From Variovorax fucosicus (GTDB lineage Bacteria > Pseudomonadota > Gammaproteobacteria > Burkholderiales > Burkholderiaceae_C): a stretch of DNA of 64,000 nucleotides. Below are positions 56,991-64,000 of this stretch, piece by piece. A model generated the notes under the pieces. That model was given only the letters and a program-made list of their open reading frames with translations, was not told the DNA's origin and searched no databases. The DNA lies in NCBI RefSeq assembly GCF_030316825.1, contig NZ_JASZYU010000003.1, positions 806,001 through 870,000 on the forward strand, read 5' to 3'. The position numbers were made by a program, and so were the translations under genes. Numbering within the stretch: the stretch's first letter is position 1; each line of letters starts with the position of its first letter.

Positions 56991-58643
56991 ATGCCGAACT
57001 TCCCTGCCGCATTGCGCGGCACGGCCGCTGCATTCGCGGCGCTCGCCCTCACCGCCTGCTCGCTGCCCGGCACCGCTCCGCCCCGCGTGGCGCGCGCCGC
57101 ACCACCGCCTACCGACTGCACGGCCTGGGTCGGCACGGACCGCGATGCCGAGATCCCAGGCTACCTGCTGGCGAAGAGCGGCGGTGGCACCGTGTGCGTG
57201 CCGTTCCTGCAGACCGCCAACCAGGCGCCGGCTGGCTACGCCGGCAGCGACTTTTACGTCGACGAGTTCACCGACGCCAAGCTCAAGGCACGCTGGGCCG
57301 CCTGCAAGGCCGACGCAGCCTGCTTCAAGCGCATCGATGCGCAGATGCAGCGCTGGCTGCCGCCCAACAAGGAGCGCGCGACGCGCTCGACCGGGGTGGT
57401 CGACCCGTCGGGCAAGATCGACCCGGATGGCCTGGTCGACCTGAAGCAGATCCGGCGGCCGGCCTTCTTTGCCAAGGCGCCTTACAACGAGGCCATCGCG
57501 CAGGCCGATGCGCGCACCTCGATCGTCGAGTTCACCGCGCCGCGCGATGCCTTCGAACGCATCGACCTGAACATGCGCGACCTGATCAAGCTGCGCGGCT
57601 GGTACATCGAAGGCGCAGGTGTGGACGACGGCAAGGGCGGCAAGGTGCGCGCACTGGTGCTGTTCGCGCCGGGCGGCGGCGGGCAGCTCACGGCCATCCA
57701 GCATCCGGACGAGAAGAGCTACCGCATCGATGCGGCCACCGGCAAGACCGTCGGCATCCGCTTCCCGAACGCAACCACCGAAACCATGGGCCAGCGCTGG
57801 TACCGCGAGAACCTGCAGGCGCTGAACCAGGCCGGCTTCGACGTGCTGGCCTACGACCGGCGCGGCGAGGGCTTGTCGGGCGGCTTCAGCGACACCAACA
57901 CGCTGGAACAAGGCGAAGACGTGTTCCGCGTGCTTGAGCAGCTCGAAAGCGGCAACGGCCTGCGCCTGCTCACGCCCACCGGCCAACTGCTCGAAGGCCC
58001 GGCCGCGGGCGGCCGGCTGCTGGCGGGCATGAAGGCGAACCAGATCCCGATCGTGCTCGGCGGCTACTCGCGCGGCTCGATGTCCACTGCCTGGGCCATG
58101 ACGAAGAACTTCTCGGCCTCGTGCAGCTACGACATGCCGACTGCCACGTGCACGCCTGCGAAAGGGCTGAAGAACATCAAGGGCGCGATTCTGCTGTCGT
58201 CGTTCGCGAGCGGTGCGGGCTACATCGGCGTGTCGCCCGACCTCGGCGACCGCAACCTGTTCCTCGGCGGCATGGCGGCGGACCACCACATCGTGTTCTA
58301 TCCCAACTCCGCGACGCTCGCCGGCATGGACAAGTGGCCGGCGGCGTTCTTCGGCAAAGGCCTCTGGGATCGCGCAGAAACGGTGGAAGGCACCATTGCC
58401 GCCTACGACCGCATCCGCGGCCCGAAGGAGATCGTGGTGGCGCGCGGGCCGCACTCGATCGAGACCTGGCCGGAGCCGGACCTGCGCCACCTGCGGGAGC
58501 GCATGGTGGTGTTCGCCCGGGCCGCGGTCACCGGCGCCGACAGTGTGCCCGGCGCCAAACCCTGGGCCGATCTGAAGCAACTGATTGCAACCACGCCGGA
58601 CTCGTGGGAGCCCTCTTCCGCACCCCGGCCGACGGGCCGATGA
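56991..58643 (+). CDS. Lipoprotein alpha/beta hydrolase
   Basis: A 550-residue protein. The signal ends in ALTACS, a lipobox (Cys about 23). VLVLFAPGGGG is an oxyanion-type strand, YDRRGEGLSGG follows, and VLGGYSRGSMSTAW carries the nucleophile Ser (GYSRG). A His in ARGPHSIETWPEPD may complete the triad. CAAGGAGACATCG precedes the ATG. The substrate is unknown; it follows the PAS-LuxR gene by 20 bp. Confidence 0.78.
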   Translation: MPNFPAALRGTAAAFAALALTACSLPGTAPPRVARAAPPPTDCTAWVGTDRDAEIPGYLLAKSGGGTVCVPFLQTANQAPAGYAGSDFYVDEFTDAKLKARWAACKADAACFKRIDAQMQRWLPPNKERATRSTGVVDPSGKIDPDGLVDLKQIRRPAFFAKAPYNEAIAQADARTSIVEFTAPRDAFERIDLNMRDLIKLRGWYIEGAGVDDGKGGKVRALVLFAPGGGGQLTAIQHPDEKSYRIDAATGKTVGIRFPNATTETMGQRWYRENLQALNQAGFDVLAYDRRGEGLSGGFSDTNTLEQGEDVFRVLEQLESGNGLRLLTPTGQLLEGPAAGGRLLAGMKANQIPIVLGGYSRGSMSTAWAMTKNFSASCSYDMPTATCTPAKGLKNIKGAILLSSFASGAGYIGVSPDLGDRNLFLGGMAADHHIVFYPNSATLAGMDKWPAAFFGKGLWDRAETVEGTIAAYDRIRGPKEIVVARGPHSIETWPEPDLRHLRERMVVFARAAVTGADSVPGAKPWADLKQLIATTPDSWEPSSAPRPTGR

Positions 58644-58708
58644 CCGTATGGCCAGCATGGGGTGATCACCTACAGAAATGCGCCCGGCGTCGGACCAATA
58701 TGGTTTGC

Positions 58709-58909
58709 ATGACACACACCAAACTCATCGTGCGCGAACCTGCACCGGGTTCGTTTTTCTGGGCCTTGATGGAGTCCGACGAACGCGGCGCCGTGCTCAA
58801 ACGCGAGCTCGAATCCGCCGACATGGAATCCGACTCCTACGAGGCCGCACTGGCTGCCGGCACGCGCGCGCTGCGGCGCATGAAAGAGCGCGAAGCCACC
58901 CCGCATTGA
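58709..58909 (+). CDS. Small hypothetical protein (66 aa)
   Basis: A short frame from ATG 58709 (ATG 58700 is in frame) coding 66 residues: a strand-rich start (THTKLIVREPAPGSFFWALME) then a charged helix (YEAALAAGTRALRRMKERE). No family is recognised. It ends 10 bp before alkB, which runs the other way. Composition matches its neighbours; the ribosome site is weak. Confidence 0.55.
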   Translation: MTHTKLIVREPAPGSFFWALMESDERGAVLKRELESADMESDSYEAALAAGTRALRRMKEREATPH

Positions 58910-58918
58910 GGCGGTTGT

Positions 58919-59560
58919 TCAGCCGGCCTTGCGAAAGGTCAGGTTGACGCGGCAGTGTCCGGTCAGCGGATGCTCGCCGTCCTTGAGCGGCAGGATGCCG
59001 TGATGGCTGAGCCGTGCGGGGCCGCCCCACACGACCACGTCGCCATGCGCCAGCGGCACCCGCATCGCTTTTTCGGCGCGCTCGATGCCGCCGAACAAGA
59101 ACACCGCGGGCAGGCCCAGCGACACCGACACGATCGGCTGGCGGAAGTCGCGCTCGTCGCGATCCTGGTGCAGCGACAGGCGCGCGCCGGGGTCATAGCG
59201 GTTGACCAGGCAGGCGTCGGGCTCGAAACCCTGGAAGCCTGCCTGCGCTGCAGCCGTTGCTGCAAGTTCGCGAAAGGACGCCGGCAGCGCCGGCCACGGC
59301 CGGCCGGTGTCGGGGTCGATCGGGTCATAGCGGTAGCCGCGTCGATCGGACAGCCAGCCCAACGTACCGCAGTTGGTCATGGCCACGGACATCCGGAAAC
59401 CGCCGGGCGTGACCAGGTGACGCCACGGCGATACCGCGAGCACGGCGTCCAGGTCGCCCAGCAGCTGCGGCGCTGCACCGGTTGCAAAGCCGCGCAACAG
59501 CACGGCACCCGGCTGCAGCGGCATCTGCGCGCCCTCCTCGGCTTCGAACAGGTCACGCAT
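58919..59560 (-). CDS. alkB: DNA oxidative demethylase AlkB
   Basis: A 213-residue 2-oxoglutarate/Fe(II) dioxygenase. LHQDRDERDF has the HxD iron pair, SHHGILPL supplies the distal His, and CRVNLTFRKAG the 2-oxoglutarate-binding Arg. AlkB removes methyl groups from 1-methyladenine and 3-methylcytosine. It is third in the ada operon, starting 5 bp after the second dioxygenase gene. Confidence 0.93.
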   Translation of the reverse strand: MRDLFEAEEGAQMPLQPGAVLLRGFATGAAPQLLGDLDAVLAVSPWRHLVTPGGFRMSVAMTNCGTLGWLSDRRGYRYDPIDPDTGRPWPALPASFRELAATAAAQAGFQGFEPDACLVNRYDPGARLSLHQDRDERDFRQPIVSVSLGLPAVFLFGGIERAEKAMRVPLAHGDVVVWGGPARLSHHGILPLKDGEHPLTGHCRVNLTFRKAG

Positions 59561-59565
59561 CGTGC

Positions 59566-60264
59566 TCAAGCCGCATCGTGAAAGATGACGCCGGCCGTTT
59601 GCCGGTGCCCCGAGCGCACACGGCTCACGCCGTGCCGCAGGTTCACGCGGTAGGTGCCGCGCGTGCCCTGCACCGGACGGTGGTGCACTGCAATGACGGC
59701 CGCATCGCCCTGCCGCAGCGGCAGCACCATCGGACGCGACTGCATGCGCGGACGTTGCTCGGTCATGACGAACTCGCCGCCGGTGAAGTCGCGGCCCGGC
59801 TCCGACAGCAGCACCACCACCTGCAGCGGAAACACGTGCTCGCCATACAAGTCCTGGTGCAGGCAGTTGTAGTCGTCCTCGCCGTACTTCAGCAGCAGCG
59901 GCGTCGGGCGCAGTTGCCCTGCTGCATGGCAGCGCGCGATGAACTCGGCATGCGTGGGCGGAAAGCGCACCTCGATGCCCATGGCCTGCTGCCAGCGGTT
60001 GGCGGTCGGCACCAGCGCGGCATACAACGCCTCGCGCAACCCTGCCACCAGCGCCGGCAACGGATAGGCCAAATACTTGTACTCGCCGCGACCGAAGCCA
60101 TGCCGCGCCATCACCACACGGCTGCGGAACAGGGCCTCGTCGGCATAGAGTGCGGCCAGTGCCTCGCACTCGGCCGGCGTCAGAAGGCGCTCGATGATGG
60201 CGTGGCCCTCGGCGTCGAGCGCGTTGGCCACATCGTCCCAATCGACGTTCGCCTTCATCGTCAT
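59566..60264 (-). CDS. Second 2OG-Fe(II) dioxygenase in the ada-alkB operon
   Basis: A 232-residue protein of the prolyl-hydroxylase-like 2OG-Fe(II) family, distinct from AlkB. NCLHQDLYGEHVFPLQVVVLL has the HxD pair, and GTYRVNLRHGVSRV the distal His and Arg region. Its ATG overlaps the ada stop (ATGA) and alkB follows by 5 bp, so all three are one transcript. It has no assigned substrate; a role in alkylation damage is inferred from context alone. Confidence 0.88.
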   Translation of the reverse strand: MTMKANVDWDDVANALDAEGHAIIERLLTPAECEALAALYADEALFRSRVVMARHGFGRGEYKYLAYPLPALVAGLREALYAALVPTANRWQQAMGIEVRFPPTHAEFIARCHAAGQLRPTPLLLKYGEDDYNCLHQDLYGEHVFPLQVVVLLSEPGRDFTGGEFVMTEQRPRMQSRPMVLPLRQGDAAVIAVHHRPVQGTRGTYRVNLRHGVSRVRSGHRQTAGVIFHDAA

Positions 60265-61340
60265 GCCGCGGCCTCGCGCTGCAGCAGTTCGCGCTTGCGT
60301 TCCACGCCCCAGCGGTAGCCCGACAGCGCGCCGTCGTTGCGCACCACGCGGTGGCACGGGATCACCACCGCGATCGGGTTGGCGCCGCAGGCCTGCGCCA
60401 CGGCGCGCTGCGCGTTCGGTGCGCCGATGCGCGCGGCGATGTCGGAATAGCTCACCGTTTCGCCGGAGGGCACCGCGCGCAGCGCCTGCCATACGCGCTG
60501 CTGAAACGCGGTGCCGCGCACGTCGAGCGGCAAGTCCAGCCCGCGCGCGGGCGCTTCGACGAATCCGACCACCTGCGCCACGAGCCGGTCGAACGCCGGG
60601 TCGTCGCCGGTCAGCCGCGCCTGCGGAAAGCGGTCCTGCAACTCACGCGCGAGCGCATCGGGGTCGTCGCCCAGCGCGATCGCACACACGCCACGTTCGC
60701 TGCGCGCCACCAGGATCGCGCCGAGCGCGCACTGGCCAATGGCAAAGCGGATGTCGGTGTCGACGCCGCCCGCGCGGAACGCGGTGGGCGTCATGCCGAG
60801 CACGCCGTCGGACTCTTCGTAGAAGCGGCCGTTGGAGTTGTAGCCCGCGTCGTAGATCGCATCGGTCACCGTGTCGCTACGGCCGAGCGCAGCACGCACG
60901 CGCTGGGCACGGTGCGCCGCGCCATAGGCCCTGGGCGTGAGGCCCGTGACCTCCTTGAACACGCGGTGCAGGTGCCAGGTGCTCATGCCGGCGCGCTGTG
61001 CCAGCGCGTCGAGCGTCGGTGCCTGCTCCGCCGTTTCGATGAAGCGGCAAAGTCCGGCAACCAGCGCGGCCTGCTGCTCGGCCAGCGGTGCCTGGTCGGG
61101 CTTGCAGCGCTTGCAGGGCCGGAAACCCGCACGCTCCGCTTCTGCAGCGCTTGCGTGAAAGGTCACGTTCTCCGGCCGCGCCGGGCGTGCGCCGCAGGAG
61201 GGCCGGCAGTAGACGCCGGTGGTCTTCACGGAATAGAAAAACTGCCCGTCGAAACGTGCGTCGCGCGCCGCCACGGCGGCCCAGCGCGGGTCGCTGACGG
61301 TGGCGGCTGCCAGCAGTTCTGTGTGGCTCATCATGTTCAT
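60261..61340 (-). CDS. ada: Ada: methyl-sensing transcription activator and O6-methylguanine-DNA methyltransferase
   Basis: A 359-residue protein. The N-terminal zinc site has C45, C49, C76 and C79 (VYCRPSC and CKRC), where C45 accepts a methyl from phosphotriesters. An AraC helix-turn-helix region (about 100-180) is next. The C-terminal methyltransferase ends with VIPCHRVV, the acceptor C329. ATG 61340 has AAGGA at good spacing; ATG 61349 is possible. Methylated Ada should activate its own operon. Confidence 0.95.
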   Translation of the reverse strand: MNMMSHTELLAAATVSDPRWAAVAARDARFDGQFFYSVKTTGVYCRPSCGARPARPENVTFHASAAEAERAGFRPCKRCKPDQAPLAEQQAALVAGLCRFIETAEQAPTLDALAQRAGMSTWHLHRVFKEVTGLTPRAYGAAHRAQRVRAALGRSDTVTDAIYDAGYNSNGRFYEESDGVLGMTPTAFRAGGVDTDIRFAIGQCALGAILVARSERGVCAIALGDDPDALARELQDRFPQARLTGDDPAFDRLVAQVVGFVEAPARGLDLPLDVRGTAFQQRVWQALRAVPSGETVSYSDIAARIGAPNAQRAVAQACGANPIAVVIPCHRVVRNDGALSGYRWGVERKRELLQREAAA

Positions 61341-61485
61341 CTTGCCCATCCTTTGGTCTTTGTGTGGATCGATGGGTTTGACTTTAGGGATCGACCGCCG
61401 GATCGGCACTCCGGTGCTTGCTTTTGAATTCAGCCGGGTCGCTTCATCCGAGAATGGAGGCTGGAAACACGATCTCTCTCGCCCC

Positions 61486-62055
61486 ATGAACTCATCTCCA
61501 ACCCCGCCCACCCACGGCTCACGCCGCGCGCTGCTGATCGGAGGCAGCCTGGCTGCCGCTGCAGTGGCCGCCGGCGGCTACTGGGTCGGCACCAGCCGCC
61601 CCGCCATCGCCCCGGAATCGTTCGCCGGGCTGTCGAACGCATTGCGCACGCTCGAAGCGCTGCGCGCCCAGCCGCTGCAGACCGCCTCGGGCTGGGACAT
61701 GGCCCAGGTGCTGCACCATGCGGCGCAGAGCATCGAGTACTCGATGGACGGTTTCCCGGCGCCGAAACCCGCGTGGTTTCGCGCCACGGTCGGGCCAGCG
61801 GCGTTCGCGGTGTTCTCGGCGCGCGGCCGGATGAACCACGACCTGCACGAGCCGATTCCCGGCGCGCCTGCGATCGCCGCCGGCCAGGCCCTGCTACCGG
61901 CGGTGGAGCACGCCATCGAAGCCCTGCAGCGCTTCGACCGGCACAGCGGGCCGCTGGCGCCGCACTTCGCCTACGGCGCGCTGTCGAAGCCGGACTTTGA
62001 ACGCGCCCACCTGATGCACTTCGCCAACCATTGGCAGCTGGTGCGGCAGGCTTGA
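61486..62055 (+). CDS. DUF1569 protein with N-terminal export signal
   Basis: A 189-residue protein. A Tat-like signal (SRRALLIGGSLAAAAVAAGG) precedes a four-helix domain with conserved His residues (MAQVLHHAAQSIEYSMDG and MHFANHWQLVRQA), matching the DinB-like DUF1569 family. The His residues may bind metal. Function is unknown. It is divergent from ada (145 bp), where no Ada box could be recognised. Confidence 0.8.
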   Translation: MNSSPTPPTHGSRRALLIGGSLAAAAVAAGGYWVGTSRPAIAPESFAGLSNALRTLEALRAQPLQTASGWDMAQVLHHAAQSIEYSMDGFPAPKPAWFRATVGPAAFAVFSARGRMNHDLHEPIPGAPAIAAGQALLPAVEHAIEALQRFDRHSGPLAPHFAYGALSKPDFERAHLMHFANHWQLVRQA

Positions 62056-62067
62056 CGCGTCAGGAGC

Positions 62068-62487
62068 TCACTTGCCCTTGATCGACACCAGCTCGACTTC
62101 GAAGTTGAGCGTGGCGTTGGGCGGAATCACGCCGCCGGCGCCGCGTGCGCCGTAGGCAATGGCCGGCGGGCAGGTCAGCTTGGCCTTGCCGCCCGGCTTC
62201 ATCTTCTGCACGCCTTCGGTCCAGCAGGGGATCACGGCATTGAGCGGAAACTCGGTCGGCTCGCCGCGCTTGTAGGAGCTGTCGAACTCCTTGCCAGTGT
62301 CGGGGAAGGTGCCGCGGTAGTGCACCTTGACAACGTCGGTGGCGGCCGGCGACGCCCCCGTGCCTTCTTTCAGCGACTCATAGACCAGGCCGCTGGCGGT
62401 GGTGACGGGCTTGCCCTGGGCCCAGGCCGTCGGCAGCGCCAACACGGAAACAGAAGCAGCGAGCGCGGCGCAGAAGAAAAATCGCAT
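62068..62487 (-). CDS. Exported FKBP-type peptidyl-prolyl isomerase
   Basis: A 139-residue protein with a Sec signal (1-23, ending AWAQG) and one FKBP domain: VKVHYRGTFPDTGKEFDSS, IPCWTEGVQKMKPGGKAKL and IAYGARGAGGVIPPNATL are the active-site blocks. It speeds proline isomerisation in periplasmic folding. The start at 62487 gives the family length. Confidence 0.93.
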   Translation of the reverse strand: MRFFFCAALAASVSVLALPTAWAQGKPVTTASGLVYESLKEGTGASPAATDVVKVHYRGTFPDTGKEFDSSYKRGEPTEFPLNAVIPCWTEGVQKMKPGGKAKLTCPPAIAYGARGAGGVIPPNATLNFEVELVSIKGK

Positions 62488-62543
62488 GGGAGACCTTCGG
62501 TGAATGGACAACCACCGAATAGTGCCATGCCGGCAGTGCCCCT

Positions 62544-63614
62544 TCAGTGCGCGATCCGCGCCTGCCGCAGCGTCTCCGACGGCAGTTCGCCGAACATGGC
62601 CTTGTACTCCTGCGAGAAGCGGCCCATGTGGAAGAAGCCCCATTGCGCGGCGACTTCCTGCACGGTGCAAGCCGTCTGCTGGCGCCGCAGCCTGCGCCGG
62701 CAGGCATTGAGCCGCACCGCTCGCAGAAACTCGACCGGCGACTCGCCCATCACGCTGCGGAAATGGTTGCGCAGGGTGCGCGGCGTGATGTGCAGCTGCA
62801 GGCACAGGTCTTCCACCGTCATCGCGTGGTTGAGCGGATGCGTGACCAGTGCGCGCGCTGCCATCACGGCGGCGAGCCGGCGCCGGCTCGCCTGCAACGG
62901 GGCGCCATGCACGTCGCCCTGCGTCGCGCCGGCCAGCAGGCCCAGCAACTGGTCGAGCAGCGCCTGCAGCGCCGCGCGGCCCCAGCCGTGCTCGCTTTCG
63001 CCGCTCGCGCCCAGCCCCAGCAGCGACTCGATGGTCTGGCACAGCGCCACATGCAGATGGGGTGCGAGTTCGGCCACGTGCACCATCGTGCCCTGCCCGA
63101 TCGGCGGGCTGCGTAAACCGAGCTGCTCCATGCGCCGGCCCAGCCACTCCTCGTCGACCACCACGCCATAGATGCCGAAGTTGCGCGGCGTGCGCAGCAC
63201 GAAGCCGTCGTCCGCGCGCGCCGACATCACGAGCCGCGTGCGGTCGGCCGGCTGCAGCCGCCCCGAGAAGTGCACCGGCGCCAGGCTGTGGCCATCGGGC
63301 ACGCCGAACCAGACCGACCCGCGCCAGGGCAGGCATTGCTGGCTGGTTTGCTGACCTGTGTGCTCATGGAACAACTGCAGCCGCGGCCCGTCGATCCAGA
63401 GCTCGCGCACCGCGCCCTCGAAGCGCCCGCACGAAAGCTGGTCGTACTCCTGGCGCCAGGCCGAGATGTGGGTCGCGTGCTCGTCGACATCGCAACTCTG
63501 GCGCTCGGCATAGCGCAGGTGCTGCCCGCCCGCCGGCAGAACCGGCGGATGGCGAAGGAGCGCGGATGCTTCGATGGGCAAGACCAGTTCCGGTGAACGA
63601 GGGGTTGGAGCCAT
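62544..63614 (-). CDS. AraC-family regulator, EutR-like
   Basis: A 356-residue regulator with a C-terminal AraC helix-turn-helix pair (VEDLCLQLHITPRTLRNHFRSVMG and VQEVAAQWGFFHMGRFSQEYKAMFG). The N-terminal sensing half resembles EutR-type regulators of ethanolamine use. Divergence from an ethanolamine permease gene with a 120-bp gap supports that role. The effector is inferred from context. Confidence 0.85.
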   Translation of the reverse strand: MAPTPRSPELVLPIEASALLRHPPVLPAGGQHLRYAERQSCDVDEHATHISAWRQEYDQLSCGRFEGAVRELWIDGPRLQLFHEHTGQQTSQQCLPWRGSVWFGVPDGHSLAPVHFSGRLQPADRTRLVMSARADDGFVLRTPRNFGIYGVVVDEEWLGRRMEQLGLRSPPIGQGTMVHVAELAPHLHVALCQTIESLLGLGASGESEHGWGRAALQALLDQLLGLLAGATQGDVHGAPLQASRRRLAAVMAARALVTHPLNHAMTVEDLCLQLHITPRTLRNHFRSVMGESPVEFLRAVRLNACRRRLRRQQTACTVQEVAAQWGFFHMGRFSQEYKAMFGELPSETLRQARIAH

Positions 63615-63734
63615 TGCACAAGCAAGACAAGTGCCAGACCAGCCGCCATGCTGCGTTGTTTTTCCGAATCCGGATAGTGCCGTTGCCCTCGATTTGGTCG
63701 AATTCGCGCATCGCCATCCGCCAAGGTAAACACA

Positions 63735-64000
63735 ATGAATTCATCGGACGCCGCCCCGTCGGGCCATCTCAAGAAGGTACTGGGCCCGGTGCAGCTCTGG
63801 GGCATTGCCGTCGGCCTCGTGATCTCGGGCGAGTATTTCGGCTGGAGCTACGGCTGGAACACGGCCGGCACGCTCGGCTTTCTGGTCGCGACGGTGCTGG
63901 TGGCCACGATGTACACCACCTTCATCTTCAGCTTCACCGAGTTGTCGACCGCCATTCCGCACGCCGGCGGGCCCTTTGCCTACGCGCGGCGCGCCTTCGG
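63735..64000 (+). CDS. eat: Ethanolamine permease, N-terminal part (runs off the window)
   Basis: The ATG at 63735 follows AAGGTAA and opens 88 codons to the window end. The sequence (GPVQLWGIAVGLVISGEYFG, ATVLVATMYTTFIFSFTELS, AIPHAGGPFAYARRAFG) is the start of an APC-family permease of the ethanolamine-uptake type. Ethanolamine ammonia-lyase genes would be expected next, beyond the window. Confidence 0.85.
   Translation, partial: MNSSDAAPSGHLKKVLGPVQLWGIAVGLVISGEYFGWSYGWNTAGTLGFLVATVLVATMYTTFIFSFTELSTAIPHAGGPFAYARRAF

Overview
The window is dense, GC-rich bacterial chromosome with short intergenic gaps and almost no foreign DNA. The gene set (valine catabolism mmsA/mmsB, MetE/MetR, an ImuA-ImuB-DnaE2 mutasome, Ada-AlkB repair, many divergently paired LysR regulators) and the short GC-rich dispersed repeats point to a Betaproteobacterium of the Burkholderiales. 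It is most likely a Comamonadaceae soil or plant-associated organism such as Variovorax. That assignment is inference from gene content and base composition. There is no rRNA, CRISPR array, insertion sequence or prophage; one tRNA gene is present.

Layout. 1-5.4 kb: truncated tannase-family lipoprotein gene with a divergent MarR regulator, then a LysR regulator divergent from a cytochrome c / [2Fe-2S] / molybdopterin hydroxylase operon of the isoquinoline 1-oxidoreductase type. 5.4-11.4 kb: tRNA-Gly(CCC), an exported fumarase-superfamily lyase, a lipoprotein hydrolase with divergent LysR, and an orphan receiver protein with two small hypothetical genes. 11.5-18 kb: SOS mutagenesis operon imuA-imuB-dnaE2 ending in an MmcB-like PD-(D/E)xK gene, under a canonical LexA box. 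18-29.5 kb: oxidoreductases, hydrolases, a GMC oxidoreductase operon with divergent AraC, an extradiol dioxygenase with divergent LysR, and an HTH/AbiEii toxin-antitoxin-like pair. 29.5-38 kb: ABC exporter, a 24-residue membrane protein, a coupled DUF2868/GTPase/glutamine-amidotransferase operon, pssA, and cbpA-cbpM. 38-47.5 kb: GNAT/XRE-cupin pair, zinc-ribbon membrane protein, divergent metE/metR, and an unusual papain-like protease joined to an alpha/beta-hydrolase-like half. 47.5-57 kb: two structured repeats between convergent genes, the valine-degradation operon with divergent LysR, and a ketoacid CoA-transferase operon with divergent PAS-LuxR. 57-64 kb: lipoprotein hydrolase, ada-2OG oxygenase-alkB alkylation-repair operon, DUF1569, FKBP, and an EutR-like AraC divergent from the start of an ethanolamine permease gene.

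The most striking observations are these. (1) Two inverted copies of an element at 47458-47692 share a nearly identical 45-nt core, but each copy has its own outer stem and a compensatory change in an inner hairpin, which is the signature of selection on structure. (2) An MmcB-like nuclease gene is attached to the imuABC SOS operon. (3) A papain-like protease is fused to a GHSAG hydrolase domain. (4) An uncharacterised 2OG-Fe(II) oxygenase is coupled to ada and alkB. (5) A perfect 26-bp dyad sits just before the PAS-LuxR gene. (6) An unannotated-length 24-residue membrane protein has a good ribosome binding site and terminator.
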